This document shows, piece after piece, positions 33,220 to 43,553 of a stretch of DNA of 64,000 nt. A program made the position numbers and the translations under genes. Positions within the stretch are counted from its first letter, which is position 1. Each line of letters begins with the position of its first letter. The notes beneath the pieces were generated by a model. That model worked only from the letters and a program-made list of their open reading frames with translations, did not search any database and was not told where the DNA came from. Location: contig CAJQUW010003586.1 of assembly GCA_907163375.1 (NCBI GenBank), positions 1 through 64,000 on the forward strand, given 5' to 3'. The stretch comes from Prostheceraeus crozeri. Its lineage: Eukaryota > Platyhelminthes > Polycladida > Euryleptidae.

Positions 33220-33390
33220 TTAAAGCTTATCACCAAAGTCTAAATTTTCGTCATCGTCCAGTAAATTAAATGTCTTGGGCTTAGGACCCGAATTAAGTTT
33301 CAATTCCCTAAAAGACTTAAACGTAAAGCGCCTAGGTGGTGGAGGTGGTGGTGGTGGTAATGGTTCAACAAAATAAGCTTGTACAATCAT
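33220..33390 (-). CDS. small proline-rich acidic-tailed protein, 56 aa (fossil A)
   Basis: Starts MIVQAYFVEPL, followed by eight prolines, RRFTFKSFREL, and an acidic end FNLLDDDENLDFGDKL. A TATAAAAG box lies about 190 bases upstream, with a CAA|GTGAGT donor-like site between them, so the transcript may be spliced. The proline run parallels the one in the plus-strand ORF at 25.4 kb. Function unknown. Confidence 0.4.
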   Translation of the reverse strand: MIVQAYFVEPLPPPPPPPPRRFTFKSFRELKLNSGPKPKTFNLLDDDENLDFGDKL

Positions 33391-33580
33391 CGGCCACACA
33401 CTCTACTGCGCCTCTCTTCTAAAGTGTTGGTAAGGTTTAGGCCAGACAGTCATGACACTCACTTGTAAATTTGGAAACAGGATTGAATCAGACAAAATTG
33501 AGACGGAGAATGGCTTGAGCAAGTCACACACGCTTTCCAAGTCAAGAGAATGAAATGAAGAGAAAATGGGGAGACGATTG

Positions 33581-33588
33581 CTTTTATA
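33581..33588 (-). promoter_or_regulatory. TATA box (TATAAAAG), fossil A
   Basis: Same octamer as in front of the TBP-like gene. It faces the small proline-rich ORF and the minus-strand genes beyond it. Confidence 0.5.
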
Positions 33589-33697
33589 GGCTCTTGCGAA
33601 TCCACACTTGACACTATGAGAGCCAATCCGAGAACTCCGTTTCTCCCCTGACTTCGTTGCGGCAGGGAAAAGGAGGCAAATTGTCTTGTAGTCAAAT

Positions 33698-33961
33698 CTA
33701 GTTTAGCACATTGAGTTGAATATGAATGTGTTTTATGCGACATAAGAGGAAGTTGGATCCATGCTCATGAAATGAATCTAGTCGAGATGCAATTTTCGCC
33801 ATGTGTCGCTGATAGAAATCTTTAGGATCGTGTATCGTCTCTGCAGAATAGGATGCAAAAGGAAACACTACACGTTCGCCCGCATGTTCACCAGTCACTT
33901 TATCAAATTCGATCTCTGCAACTAATTGTCCTTTCACATCTTTATTCATGAAACTGTCCAT
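33698..33961 (-). CDS. polymerase N-domain-like ORF (fossil A)
   Basis: An 87-aa ORF with LVAEIEFDKVTG, FPFASYSAETIHDP, FYQRHMAKIASRLDSF and GSNFLLCRIKHIHIQLNVL. The last block resembles the segment SGWRFVKILSKKIVIDKY near the N-terminus of fossil B's polymerase, which precedes a GGSYVPLP element. Here it sits on the opposite strand from fossil A's polymerase and about 5.5 kb away, so it would be a separate gene. This is inference from a short similarity. Confidence 0.4.
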   Translation of the reverse strand: MDSFMNKDVKGQLVAEIEFDKVTGEHAGERVVFPFASYSAETIHDPKDFYQRHMAKIASRLDSFHEHGSNFLLCRIKHIHIQLNVLN

Positions 33962-33986
33962 GAGCTGTTGGAGAACGAAGTAACCT

Positions 33987-34271
33987 TTAGCGATAAAATT
34001 CTAAGTCTGCCTTTTCATGATAAAATGAGATGATGTAGTCCCTAATCACACCTCGAAGACTTTGTCGCTGAAAACGCAGTGAACAAAATTCATTCGTAAA
34101 CTCTACTGCATCTGTCATCTTTCTTCCTATCACATCTGAGACATAGCATGAATGACACAGTTCTAACAAGATTTTACAATCGTTTAGAATGAAACACTGT
34201 TTAATTGAACTTTTGTCTCCTTCAAATACTTGTTGAAACACTCTACTTGAACGTTTGTCTCGTATTTTCAT
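33987..34271 (-). CDS. hypothetical ORF, 94 aa (fossil A)
   Basis: Contains RVFQQVFEGDKSSIKQCFIL and CKILLELCHSCYVSDVIGRK, helical in character with four cysteines. No family recognised. It is next to, and upstream of, the polymerase N-domain-like ORF on the same strand. Confidence 0.3.
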   Translation of the reverse strand: MKIRDKRSSRVFQQVFEGDKSSIKQCFILNDCKILLELCHSCYVSDVIGRKMTDAVEFTNEFCSLRFQRQSLRGVIRDYIISFYHEKADLEFYR

Positions 34272-34359
34272 GAGAAGAGATTGTTTGCCATCGAAGATGT
34301 ATATGTTTGCGTATTTATGTTACTCCCCCGACCCTCAAAACCCATCTATTCTGGTGTAA

Positions 34360-35596
34360 AATGTCACGTTCATTCAAATCTAGTCTCAGTTTTTGTGTCC
34401 GATGCTTTGTTTGCCCGCTAGAGCCATTTTCGTAAAAATTCTAACTCCGTCGTTTTTCGGTGATGGTCAAAAATCTTAAATTCTTTCCCACACCTCAACG
34501 GAAGAAGATATGGACACGCAGTTTCGTCCACTGAATTCATCTCACTCTTAGCTCTCAAATACGCTATCACACGACTTTCTACAATCCTTCCCTCCCAAGA
34601 TCGAAGTCTCGTCCAGAGGGGGGGGTCAGGACTTTTTCTCTCCGATTGAGCTTGAAATCACCTTATCGATGCAGAATTGCACGTAGAATCCGAATCTGCC
34701 CTCAATTTGTCCATCCGAGCCCCCATTCAGCCCGAAATAGGACCTTTCTCACCCCAAAACGTCCAAAACCCACCTTTTTCTAACTGTGTCGTTTTTCGGA
34801 GATTCCTGCCATTTTCAAGTCATTTTCCACTCTAAACCAAGGAAAACTTGGACTTCCACTGCTTTCCACTGCTTTTTTCTCACTCTTAGCTCTTAAACGC
34901 GCTATCACACGACTTTCTACGATCACTTCCATCCCAAGTTGGAAGTCTGACTGGAGGGGAGGACGGTTTCCGCCGCTCAGACCCATCCCTCCCAGCACAT
35001 CCTTGGCCATGTCCTTCCTCTCTCCAGAGGGGGGGGCTGAGTCAGCATGATGACTCATCGTTGCTCATTTTGCACTTCATTTTGCAATGGGATCACTACT
35101 AAATTGTCACAAATTGTATTGTTATGAACCTTCGTTCACCTTACATGTTGTTTGTGTACTTTTGCTGAGACTTTTGAACTTATATGAACATAACTTGCAT
35201 ATTTGTACTGTTCATCACATCGCAAGGATTCCGAAGATGCCAAACATAAACACCTTTGACGAAAAAGTGAGAATATAACATTTTCAACCAAAAAGGTCAT
35301 GACGGTTTTATGACCTGTATGTCAAAAGAGAGCTCAGAAAATACTCGTTCTCCCCGTACCTGATTCATTATCATGCTCACACGTTTTCTTATTGAAAAAT
35401 TCAGCGATCTTCATATTACAAGCACTGGTCAGCAAATACAATGACGGATACAGGTCTATCATAGCTCATTTTAAAGCTAAGAATGCAAGCTCTTGAATGA
35501 TACGTGGCACGTTCATGTGCGACACGATTGGAAGGCATGAAAATCGATTGAATTCCAGCGGAATTGAGGTGATCAGTTTTCATCATCAGCTCTGTA
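34360..35596 (-). repeat. right terminal inverted repeat of fossil A
   Basis: Inverse partner of 22,504-23,640. The outer 900 bases are nearly identical, including a C-run/G-run (GAGGGGGGGGCTGAG) that mirrors CAGCCCCCCCTCTGG on the left. The inner part is more diverged. The outermost shared word is TACAGAGCTGATGATG. Confidence 0.9.
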
Positions 35597-35682
35597 TTAC
35601 ACGCATAAAAGATCTTCAGGAACCACTGCATACTACTCACAAATAGCGGCATTACTCCATGTGCGCTAGAAGTGTTCAACTA

Positions 35683-37875
35683 CATTGTAAATTGCTGGAT
35701 ACGAAAATTGCGCACTAACATATACTAAATTCACATACAATTTGAGACTAGCATTTGATATGAGATTCTCGTATGTTTACAGAGATCAGGTATGTTTTTC
35801 AAATGAAAGCGCGCTTATTTCCGTATGTGATTGGGATGTAGCGATACGAACTACTCTGTCTGTGATAGGCCGCTTTACGATGAAATACGAGTTGTCGGTA
35901 TGTTTTATATACGTCGCCCTATGCAAATTGGTCCTCATTTGTATAGCTTTCGTATATACAGTTTTAAGTCACCCACCTGAAAAATTATATATTACATACT
36001 ACTTTCAAATAATTTCTGTCAGTAACATTAGTCATGTGAATTCTTATGGATAGCGTGGTATTTAGAGTACATCAGCTACATAAGAACTATTGAGTAATGA
36101 TTTATGTCGTCCTTGCTACTTGCCTAGTAACATTAACACGACTATTATTTACGCTCACTTCATGATTCAGTTGACAAACATCATTTCAATCAAAGATATT
36201 GTTTGTGAAGCCATGTTGACTGATATATCTCACGCATAACTATATTTGTTTTCATGAATTATAATATGCTTCATTTCAAAATTACATAAGATGTAATTGT
36301 TGTTGGTTGAATACCCAATGATTATTTTTGAAATGCCTTAGACATGCGTTCACTAAAATCGAATTCAGTATTGCAAGTATCGTAAGTTTAACTCTTAGAT
36401 GTCATTATCACACTAATTGCAAAACAGTAGCAAGTGCTATAAACTTTTGAGTGATCTTTATTGACAAAATGCCTTGAATCAGCAAATTTTGAATGCAAAT
36501 TTCCGAAGTTGTAATTCAATTCTTGTACATGTAGACATTATACCAAGAGTATCCTAAAGTTTCATAGGCAATCTTGATATGTATGCCACTTTCTTAAGTG
36601 GGCAGTTTTGACCAGTAGTCCTCCCTTAAATAATATTGAATGTGATGCAGAATTTCAATACCAACACGCCAGAATTGCTTGATGAAATTCGGGCAACAGT
36701 GTGAATTTCCTCGATATCTTTTACATGATGAAAAGATTTTCGGACTTTTTCTGGAATGGTCAAAAATATGCAGTTTGCTTTTCATTGTTTCCAGCACCTC
36801 TGAGATTTTGTCAATCTTATATTATATATATTTGAATGATATTATATAGTACATAATCATATGTACAATCAAGATATCAGAGCGTTTCGGTACAGCTCAC
36901 TAGGCTGTTGAGAAACCACTCATTAATTTATCACACAATCTCCCGTTGCAACCTTTTTATTTTGGAATGCCTATTTGTCTAATATGCATGCAACCGTCTA
37001 TAGGAAACACCATTTTCGAGACTGTCACATTTGTGATGTAAGTAGGTCTATAACCAGTCAAAGGACATCGAATAAATTGCAATGCGTGCTTCGTAAATTG
37101 TCATGGCTGTCATGACAAATCACAACCAGATTTTAGAAATTACAGAGAAAGGTACTTCAAATATTTGCTCGAATAAATAGCATGAAAAACTTAAAACTTT
37201 TAAAGTCATCGGATGTAAGGCTGTTGAAACGTCATGAAAATAAATAATGAAAATTACAAGAAAGCAAAGTCCAAATTTGTGATGTATTATGAATTATTCC
37301 AATCCAAACCTTACAAATTGCCATGTAAATCCTGACAAAGCATTGAAAATTGCCAAAGTCAATGTACATGTATTTTGTGACAATTTCAAAAGAAAACATT
37401 CATATTTTTCTCTGGCAGAAAGGAATCCACCACAGTCTGAGCACAACCGCAAATATCAACCACATGACATCAACATAGCTAAACTTGAAATGAGATTAAA
37501 TTGAAACCGATCATTTAGAATTCAGATGACAATTGGATGAAGAATTGTCGATAGCATCACATTGCTACATATTTGATTCGTACATGTAGATGCAAAGATA
37601 TCTCTTTAGATAAAATGAAAGATCAATAGCTGCATTTCAGATTGGACGTATCATTAGATGTCGTTGGTTTATGAAGAGAAATCCAATCTACCAATGAGAG
37701 AAATATACACATCATTCATGCTTTCCTTTATCAATGTGCTGGTATGGCTTTAGTATGTAAATCATACCACAGTTGAAATAGCATGCGAAAAGCATACAAA
37801 TCGACATAAAAATATACCAAAAAATATTTTGGTGTGCATCATTCTTGTGTGATTGGTAGCGAGCGATTTACACTG
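35683..37875. mobile_element. TA-flanked non-autonomous DNA element, copy 2 (longer)
   Basis: Ends CATTGTAAATT and GATTTACACTG, flanked by TA (35,681-35,682 and 37,876-37,877). It is collinear with the copy at 7,336-8,319 in its left 800 and right 140 bases, but has about 1.24 kb of extra A+T-rich sequence in between (about 36,491-37,735). No transposase is visible in either copy. The extra segment may be ancestral sequence lost from copy 1, or a later insert. Confidence 0.8.
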
Positions 37876-37877
37876 TA

Positions 37878-39300
37878 TGTGTCTCAGAGACATGTACAGC
37901 GAATGCCGATGACATGAGTAGGCTTGTGAGAGACGACTACATGTGCTATCCGCTCACATTGGAATCGCCATGATGCATCGTCCGACCACTGAATCATGAG
38001 GAGACAAGAATTCAAGTTAGTGCTGTAAGAAAACATGGCTGCGTTTCTGACTAGACCTGCATGTCAGAAGATGATCATTTACTTAACTAGAACCATGCTT
38101 CTTACAGTGAGGTTGTGTTCAGACATGAAAATGATTCAAAATGATATTTTGTCAGACGCAACGATGTGGTAAAGCTTCAAAAATAACATTTCATAATGAA
38201 GATGAGGTCCATCCGCTATGACAATAAATTTCAATAAATGAGCAGAAGAGATGAGCATTTCTTGAATTTATTAAAATATGGTTGAGCATTTAGATATTTG
38301 GTATTAATAATTTGCGTTATAGGTATTCGCTGCGTGCTTACACATGTAGAGAAAAACCGCTAACAATCGAACAGAGTTGCGATGGACTTTGCATGGAGCT
38401 CTGGGTGATTGCGGTCAGAATCTGGTGTTTTCCTGAAATTCAGAGTATTCAATGATTTTTCCCATTCAACTGATGTGATGTCTTTGTACTGGTTGCGGCA
38501 GTGTCAAATTTGTTCTGTGTTGCTTTTTTGTTGAGAATCGACTGGTGCAAACCTATCATCAAGATTATTCAACCTTCCATTCAGTGGGAGGCTGGAGGAA
38601 ATTCATTTGCTTGTTTGGAGAGGCAGGTAGGCCTGTTTTTCACTGTGATCAGGTGAATCTGGTCAAGGCTTTCCAGGGTGTCCTATTGGAAAGCTTGATA
38701 TCTATGATCTCTATCGTTTGCATCCATCTTGCATCCGTTTGCTGCTTCAACTGCTTGTTTGACGTTTCTTATCGTTCTTCTGTAATGGTGGTCTTCGCGT
38801 GTTTCACTGTTAAGTTGGGAACGGATTGTATGCAAGCCTGCGACACAGTGCTTTTTGAAGCTGTGTGGGATACTCACATTTGCATAGCAAACAAGCAATT
38901 TGCGGAAGGCTTCATAACATCCATGGATACTTCGATCTTTCGAGGTTGTCAAATTACATATAGTCTCATCAACAATTCCAAAGAAAGAGGTCCCATGAAA
39001 TTCCATCTTGCCTTTGGTAATGATGGGGTCACTTTATAATTTAGCTACGCTTCTTCAGGTATGGAGAGTACTGCCTAATAGTTCATTCGATTTGGTCGAT
39101 TTGGCCACGCCATGTGGTTCGAGTTGGAGATTGATGGCCGATATCCTTCTTTTTGAAGTCACATGGTTCCTCCCTGACTACTTGCACTGCTTGTATACCT
39201 AGGAGCTCGCATCTCCATGCATAGTAATCTGAAAATTCAACTTTCTTCAGTTTTGTGCATCCTCATTAACAATATAAGGCTAGCATCTCGTCGTTGGTAT
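37878..39300. other. no supported gene; two opposed ORFs
   Basis: Open frames lie on both strands at 38.5-39.0 kb (164 aa plus, 107 aa minus). Neither has a recognisable domain, splice context or codon pattern that favours it. The stretch may be a decayed retroelement. Confidence 0.35.
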
Positions 39301-39669
39301 TAGGCTTGTATTTTCGTCTTTGGATTGCAAAAATAAAAAACATCAGTTTTAAGTTTCATTTTTCCTGATATTTTCGTGTTGGTAGCTTGTCCATCCATAT
39401 GTATTACGTACCATGCATGGATCACAATGTTTTTGATAGTACTTATGTTTATGCGTTCTAGACTTATAAACCAATTTCCTCTTGGATTTTCCATTAAAGT
39501 AATTGCATAAATTTGTATTTCTTCAATTCCCGGATCATCACAGGTGTTATCTCTTTCGTGTTTGCATTTACTACAAGGTTTAATATGCTTTGGTGGACAA
39601 TCGATCCACGCTAACCACCTCAATGTTGCGGTTACAATTGCGACGAGTTATTTATTCATTGATTATAAT

Positions 39670-39870
39670 ACCTATGACAACTGATGTGTGATTGTGAGGG
39701 TTTGATCCTGCCAATTGACACAGTCGCATGCAAGTGGCTCTTAGCTCAGTTGGTAGGCAGAGGTTTATCCTGGGTCCACAGAAATAAGCTATCTACCTGA
39801 AGTTGACTAGAATGGAAATTGACTTAAGGTAGCGGCACATCCAGGGAACTTAGTTGGGGCATGAAGCTTA
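39670..39870 (+). repeat. tRNA-derived SINE-like sequence
   Basis: GGCTCTTAGCTCAGTTGGTAG at about 39,737 is a good tRNA A-box region, and GGGTTTGATCCTGCC just upstream resembles a B box. The adjoining body (CTAGAATGGAAATTG ... GGGAACTTAGTTGGGGCA) recurs at 1,878-1,950. It is not a functional tRNA: the cloverleaf cannot be completed. Confidence 0.4.
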
Positions 39871-40359
39871 GATTTACTCATGTGACTGATTCTAACCCAA
39901 TGACAAAGACGTTGATAGGTGTATATACGTTCAAATGCATGCGATTTATGTGCCACTATTGTGTATTGCATGAAACTTCACTTCCTATTCTAGAGGTCAT
40001 ATTGCTATTCTACCAGACGCACATCCTTGACAATTAAATCTGTTGTTTATTTCATTCCATTCTATTGTTACTCAAAATAGCCATTATTGCTTTGGTATCG
40101 AAAACTTCAGTGTTATTCATCATACTCGATTTTTAGCGACCAAATAGATATCTGAAAACTGTATTTCATTGGAATCAAACCAGCGATTTCAATGTCAGCT
40201 GCCTCTTCGCTATCGATGCAATTGACTGTTGACTTTGTGTCAATTTCATCGTGCTATTCAATTTGCTGATGACCAACCTACGGACCGATCCACCGATAAT
40301 GCCTCCCGAAGACCATACCCGGTATTCAATGATGAAATAGGAAAATACATTGTACTTAC

Positions 40360-40566
40360 GCTGCTTACTGCAGTAGGGAACAATGCAGATGTCGAGGGTT
40401 AGGCCTTCATTCTTCTCATCAAACACCGCACAAACGGGATCCGAAGCTTTGATAATCCAATTGGCGTCATTGCGACACTGATTTCCGAATTCTCCTGTAT
40501 TGTGAGGAATCATGTTTCCATGAAAATTGAAATATGAAGCCAAATCAGCCATATGGCTCTTAACAC
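40360..40566 (-). CDS. exon of an NRF-6-like protein (host gene, exon 2)
   Basis: Bounded by an acceptor (TTATGCTGCAG) at 40,567 and a GTAAGT donor after 40,360. It encodes SYFNFHGNMIPHNTGEFGNQ, C-R-N-D, VCAVFDEKNEGL and DICIVPYCSKQ. The order G.FG..C ... C ... L.(I/L)C(I/V)P..CS fits the cysteine-rich N-terminal (NRF) domain of nose-resistant-to-fluoxetine acyltransferase-like membrane proteins. It is phase-compatible (phase 1) with the exon at 43,373-43,553. The acyltransferase part would lie further down the minus strand and was not found in the window. Confidence 0.45.
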
Positions 40567-40569
40567 CTG

Positions 40570-43372
40570 CAGCATAAGGGAGAAGGAGAAGAGCGATAAT
40601 TAGTTAATGCATTAAAAAGGACAGCAATAAGAACAATAAGAATTCAAGTATTACTGTTTACCACGACAGCAAATAAGCGCTGAAGCTGTTTTAGAATATC
40701 CTACAAGCATCACCCCCACTTTTTTTCTGGCTCTTCTTATCCTCCACATTATCTAGCGATGAGCTGACTCTCACGTCTCAGAAACACATTGCCAGTTACA
40801 TGGGTGCCCCTAGTCATAGGCACTAACTAGCTTGTAGGGGCCAGGAACCAACCGTGACGTCAAATAAGAGGAACAAACTATTCCCACCCCAGACACAGTC
40901 ATAAGTAACTGATCTCGGACTTACGTTATCCTCGGGAGGAATCCAATTGTGCGGTCTCAGCACATCTCAGATAAAAGAGACATTTTAGCAGAAACATTCA
41001 ATTGTCCAACATGTCATGAAACTCACGAATTCAAAATGACTCAATTGTCATTTGTGCAGGCATAATTTCAAACCCTCAGATTTTCGGGTGGCATTGGGCT
41101 TTTGTGAAATGTGGATATTATTAATCTTTTCAAGTGGTGTTCAGCTGCTGATATGATACAACGAACGTCATAAATTTTGCAACAACCGAAAATCTGAATA
41201 TACTGATAAGATTCAGCCTGCATTGATAATATCCAGGATCTGGCAAGCCGTCCATCGCAATTTTGCAAGACGATGTGTCTGGACGCCGTCTAAATAGATC
41301 GAATGGACATTGTCGAGTTAGGTAATGGCCTAAAGGAACCAAATACCCAGTTGTTTGTACGACGATGATTTAAGGACACATCCAAGACTTGTGCTGTCTT
41401 GAGCATTTTCGAGAAAAGGCATGCATGCAACCTGCATGTATTACTAGTATTATCAAACCTGAGAGAAAAACGAAAACAATTATAATTTGAAATATAAATC
41501 CCTCTATCGTGACAGGAATGTCTGATAAAATCATTCTGGATTATTTACCCAATCAGAATTACATCTCCTGATTGGATCTGTTGCCAAAATATTTATCAGC
41601 CACCGCGAAAATGTTTCAATTGAAACAGAACAGTGGCTGAGAGAGCGTCATATTAATAAAGATAGTTACCATGGAGGAACATTCAACGATAACAACATCC
41701 GACATCTTGTGAAGAGTATCGACAAATTACGTTCTATTCCTACAATTGATGTTCTCCCCATGTATCGGCCTTCGACAGCTTGAACAGAGTCGTCAGTGCC
41801 TTCTTCGGCAAACATTTGGACATGAGTTTTTGCAGCTACATGTACAGTGTATAGTGAAAAATTTCGTGATGATATCTTGGCTTTGAACATTTGAATGACC
41901 CCAAGGCTTCTCTGTATATTCCACCATATCCCTGATTTATGTGTATCTAGAAACCAGGGACTTGGAATATACAGTGAACAGATGAGTGAATCTCTTCATT
42001 ACAGATTTGATTCAATTGGGGATAATTATAAAGTGAAAGATACAACCAATCTCAACCTTCCGTGACGACTACTGCCTGCAGTGTTATCATACAAGGCTAT
42101 ACATGTAACTTAACAAATATATATATGTATTGATTTCATGAGTACATTTGCATGTGTACGATTCCATGGAATGAGTACAGGAACAGTTTTCCATTTGCTG
42201 AAAATTCACTTTCAGAAATCCGTTTCTATTATCAATGCCGATATTAGCAGAATGATTTGAATCAATTTGTTTTCTTTAAGCGAGTTCGTCAACAGTTTTG
42301 AATGTCATCGCATATAACAATTGGTAGGCTCACGAGTTCACTTTTGGAGTCAAAACAATCCATGTAAACACTATAAAAATATCGATCGAGAATATGATCT
42401 TTAATCAATTCTCAATTTCTCTCGGACACAATACTTCACCGTATTTCTTCCGGATGATTTTCTAATTTTTCTTGTAAGTTTGTGTGCTTCCCTGCCACTA
42501 AGATCAGATCATGCTGTATACTTGAAACATTCTCTGCAGATAAATGACGAGTAGGAGAATTGATGCTCAAACTCACGGCCGTCGCGCCGGTTCTCATTGT
42601 TGGAAGTTCGACTTCACTTCTTTTCTTCTGATTGAATTTTGATTAAAGTGTAGATACAGAGAACTTTCTAGATCTTCAGAGGACTATGTCGAAATCAATT
42701 CAGTCCATCAAACATGCGTGAGGCATTCCGCGATCAATCTTATAAAAACATTTTGCACAGACTTTAAGGCTTTCACAGATAAAAGTGTCTTTGGGCAACG
42801 ATGAAGGTCTGCCCGGTGAAGTCTTCAATGACAGCTGACTTGAGTTTATTGTTGCTCCGGAAATTTCACAAATCATGCAATCACAGATAAAGTAAGTAAG
42901 TGTTTATTCAGTTAATGAAAATCGTAAAATACATGAAAGTGACATGAAATGAAGGATAACAGCGAAAAGCTGAAACATTAGACCAAATCAAAAATACTTG
43001 AACGGTACATATGAACACATAACTTGCTTTACACATTTTACTACAAATCGAAAGAAGACGAATCATTTAGGAGAACACACATCCCAGGAATGAATGAATG
43101 AAGTCTTCCAGATGTTCTAACACTTGGGATACACAAATGACCACTTTTTGGTAAACGAGAAGGAATTGACAGATGAAGTGGATGGTCGGTATGACTTTCA
43201 CAGCTGTTGAAAAATTTAATAGCACTTTTCTTTCGTACATGTGCAAGCAAAGGAAAATTGATCAGTTGAAAGATGGAATCAGTTAATCTGCGACATGCAA
43301 TTGGTGGGAAGCGAAGCTGTTCACGTTTAAAAAATGGCAAATTTTGATAATCACCATTAGATAATTACTTAC
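40570..43372. other. probable intron with a LINE tail
   Basis: Between the two host exons. Apart from the LINE fragment at about 42.9-43.34 kb, I see no supported feature; short ORFs at 41.07-41.34 and 41.67-41.89 kb are unremarkable. Confidence 0.4.
42895..43345 (-). mobile_element. LINE 3' fragment (CR1/Jockey supergroup)
   Basis: The minus-strand frame 43,340-43,041 reads FFNSCESHTDHPLHLSIPSR, then SFIPGMCVLLNDSSSFDL. It parallels the C-terminal ends of both larger LINEs here (TDHPLHNMCP ... FFPTSIILLNGT and SPDHPLFDIVP). Only the last 100 codons and the 3' UTR remain, a typical 5'-truncated insertion, and it lies in the presumed host intron. Confidence 0.75.
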
Positions 43373-43553
43373 GACAAGACGAGTAGGTCACAGTTGGACA
43401 TGTTTCATCAGTCCCATTAAAATCAATATGCACATTCTTCTGGATAATTTCCTCGATGGTAGCTGATAAATTCTGAAAGTTCCCACCTTTACCGAAACAA
43501 ACAGTACACAACACAGTTAATGAGTCTCGGTGAATTCGCGGCGTATGCGGCAT
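43373..43553 (-). CDS. first coding exon of the NRF-6-like gene (host)
   Basis: Starts ATG at 43,553, preceded in frame by a TAA, and ends at a GTAAGT donor. It encodes MPHTPRIHRDSLTVLCTVCF, then IIQKNVHIDFNGTDETCP and a terminal SSC. The exon ends in phase 1, and the exon at 40,360-40,566 supplies exactly two bases to complete the codon. A weak hydrophobic stretch near residues 12-21 might be a poor signal peptide. The assignment depends on the second exon. Confidence 0.4.

Larger units (their letters stand above)
22504..35596. mobile_element. Polinton/adintovirus-like fossil A (broken)
   Basis: A 13.1-kb unit bounded by terminal inverted repeats of over 1 kb. Plus-strand genes fill the left half (a proline-rich ORF and family-B DNA polymerase). 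Minus-strand genes fill the right half (a repeat-containing ORF, TBP-like, paralogous W-R-Q-type ORFs, exonuclease-like, and an isolated polymerase N-domain-like ORF). The polymerase and long terminal repeats place it with Polintons/adintoviruses. No capsid, ATPase or integrase gene could be recognised. It is broken, with roughly half a dozen to a dozen interruptions across its genes, and is clearly older than fossil B. No convincing target duplication was seen. Confidence 0.75.

Noticed and set aside
35683-37875. Interpreted at first as a solo LTR
   Set aside because: Ends are inverted, not TG...CA, and the flanks are TA, so a DNA element fits better.
38545-39039. 164-aa plus-strand ORF and the opposing 107-aa minus-strand ORF
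   Set aside because: No domain, no splice or start context, and each is the shadow of the other. I could not decide that either is real.
39720-39790. A functional tRNA gene
   Set aside because: Only the A-box half fits; the acceptor stem and anticodon arm cannot be built.
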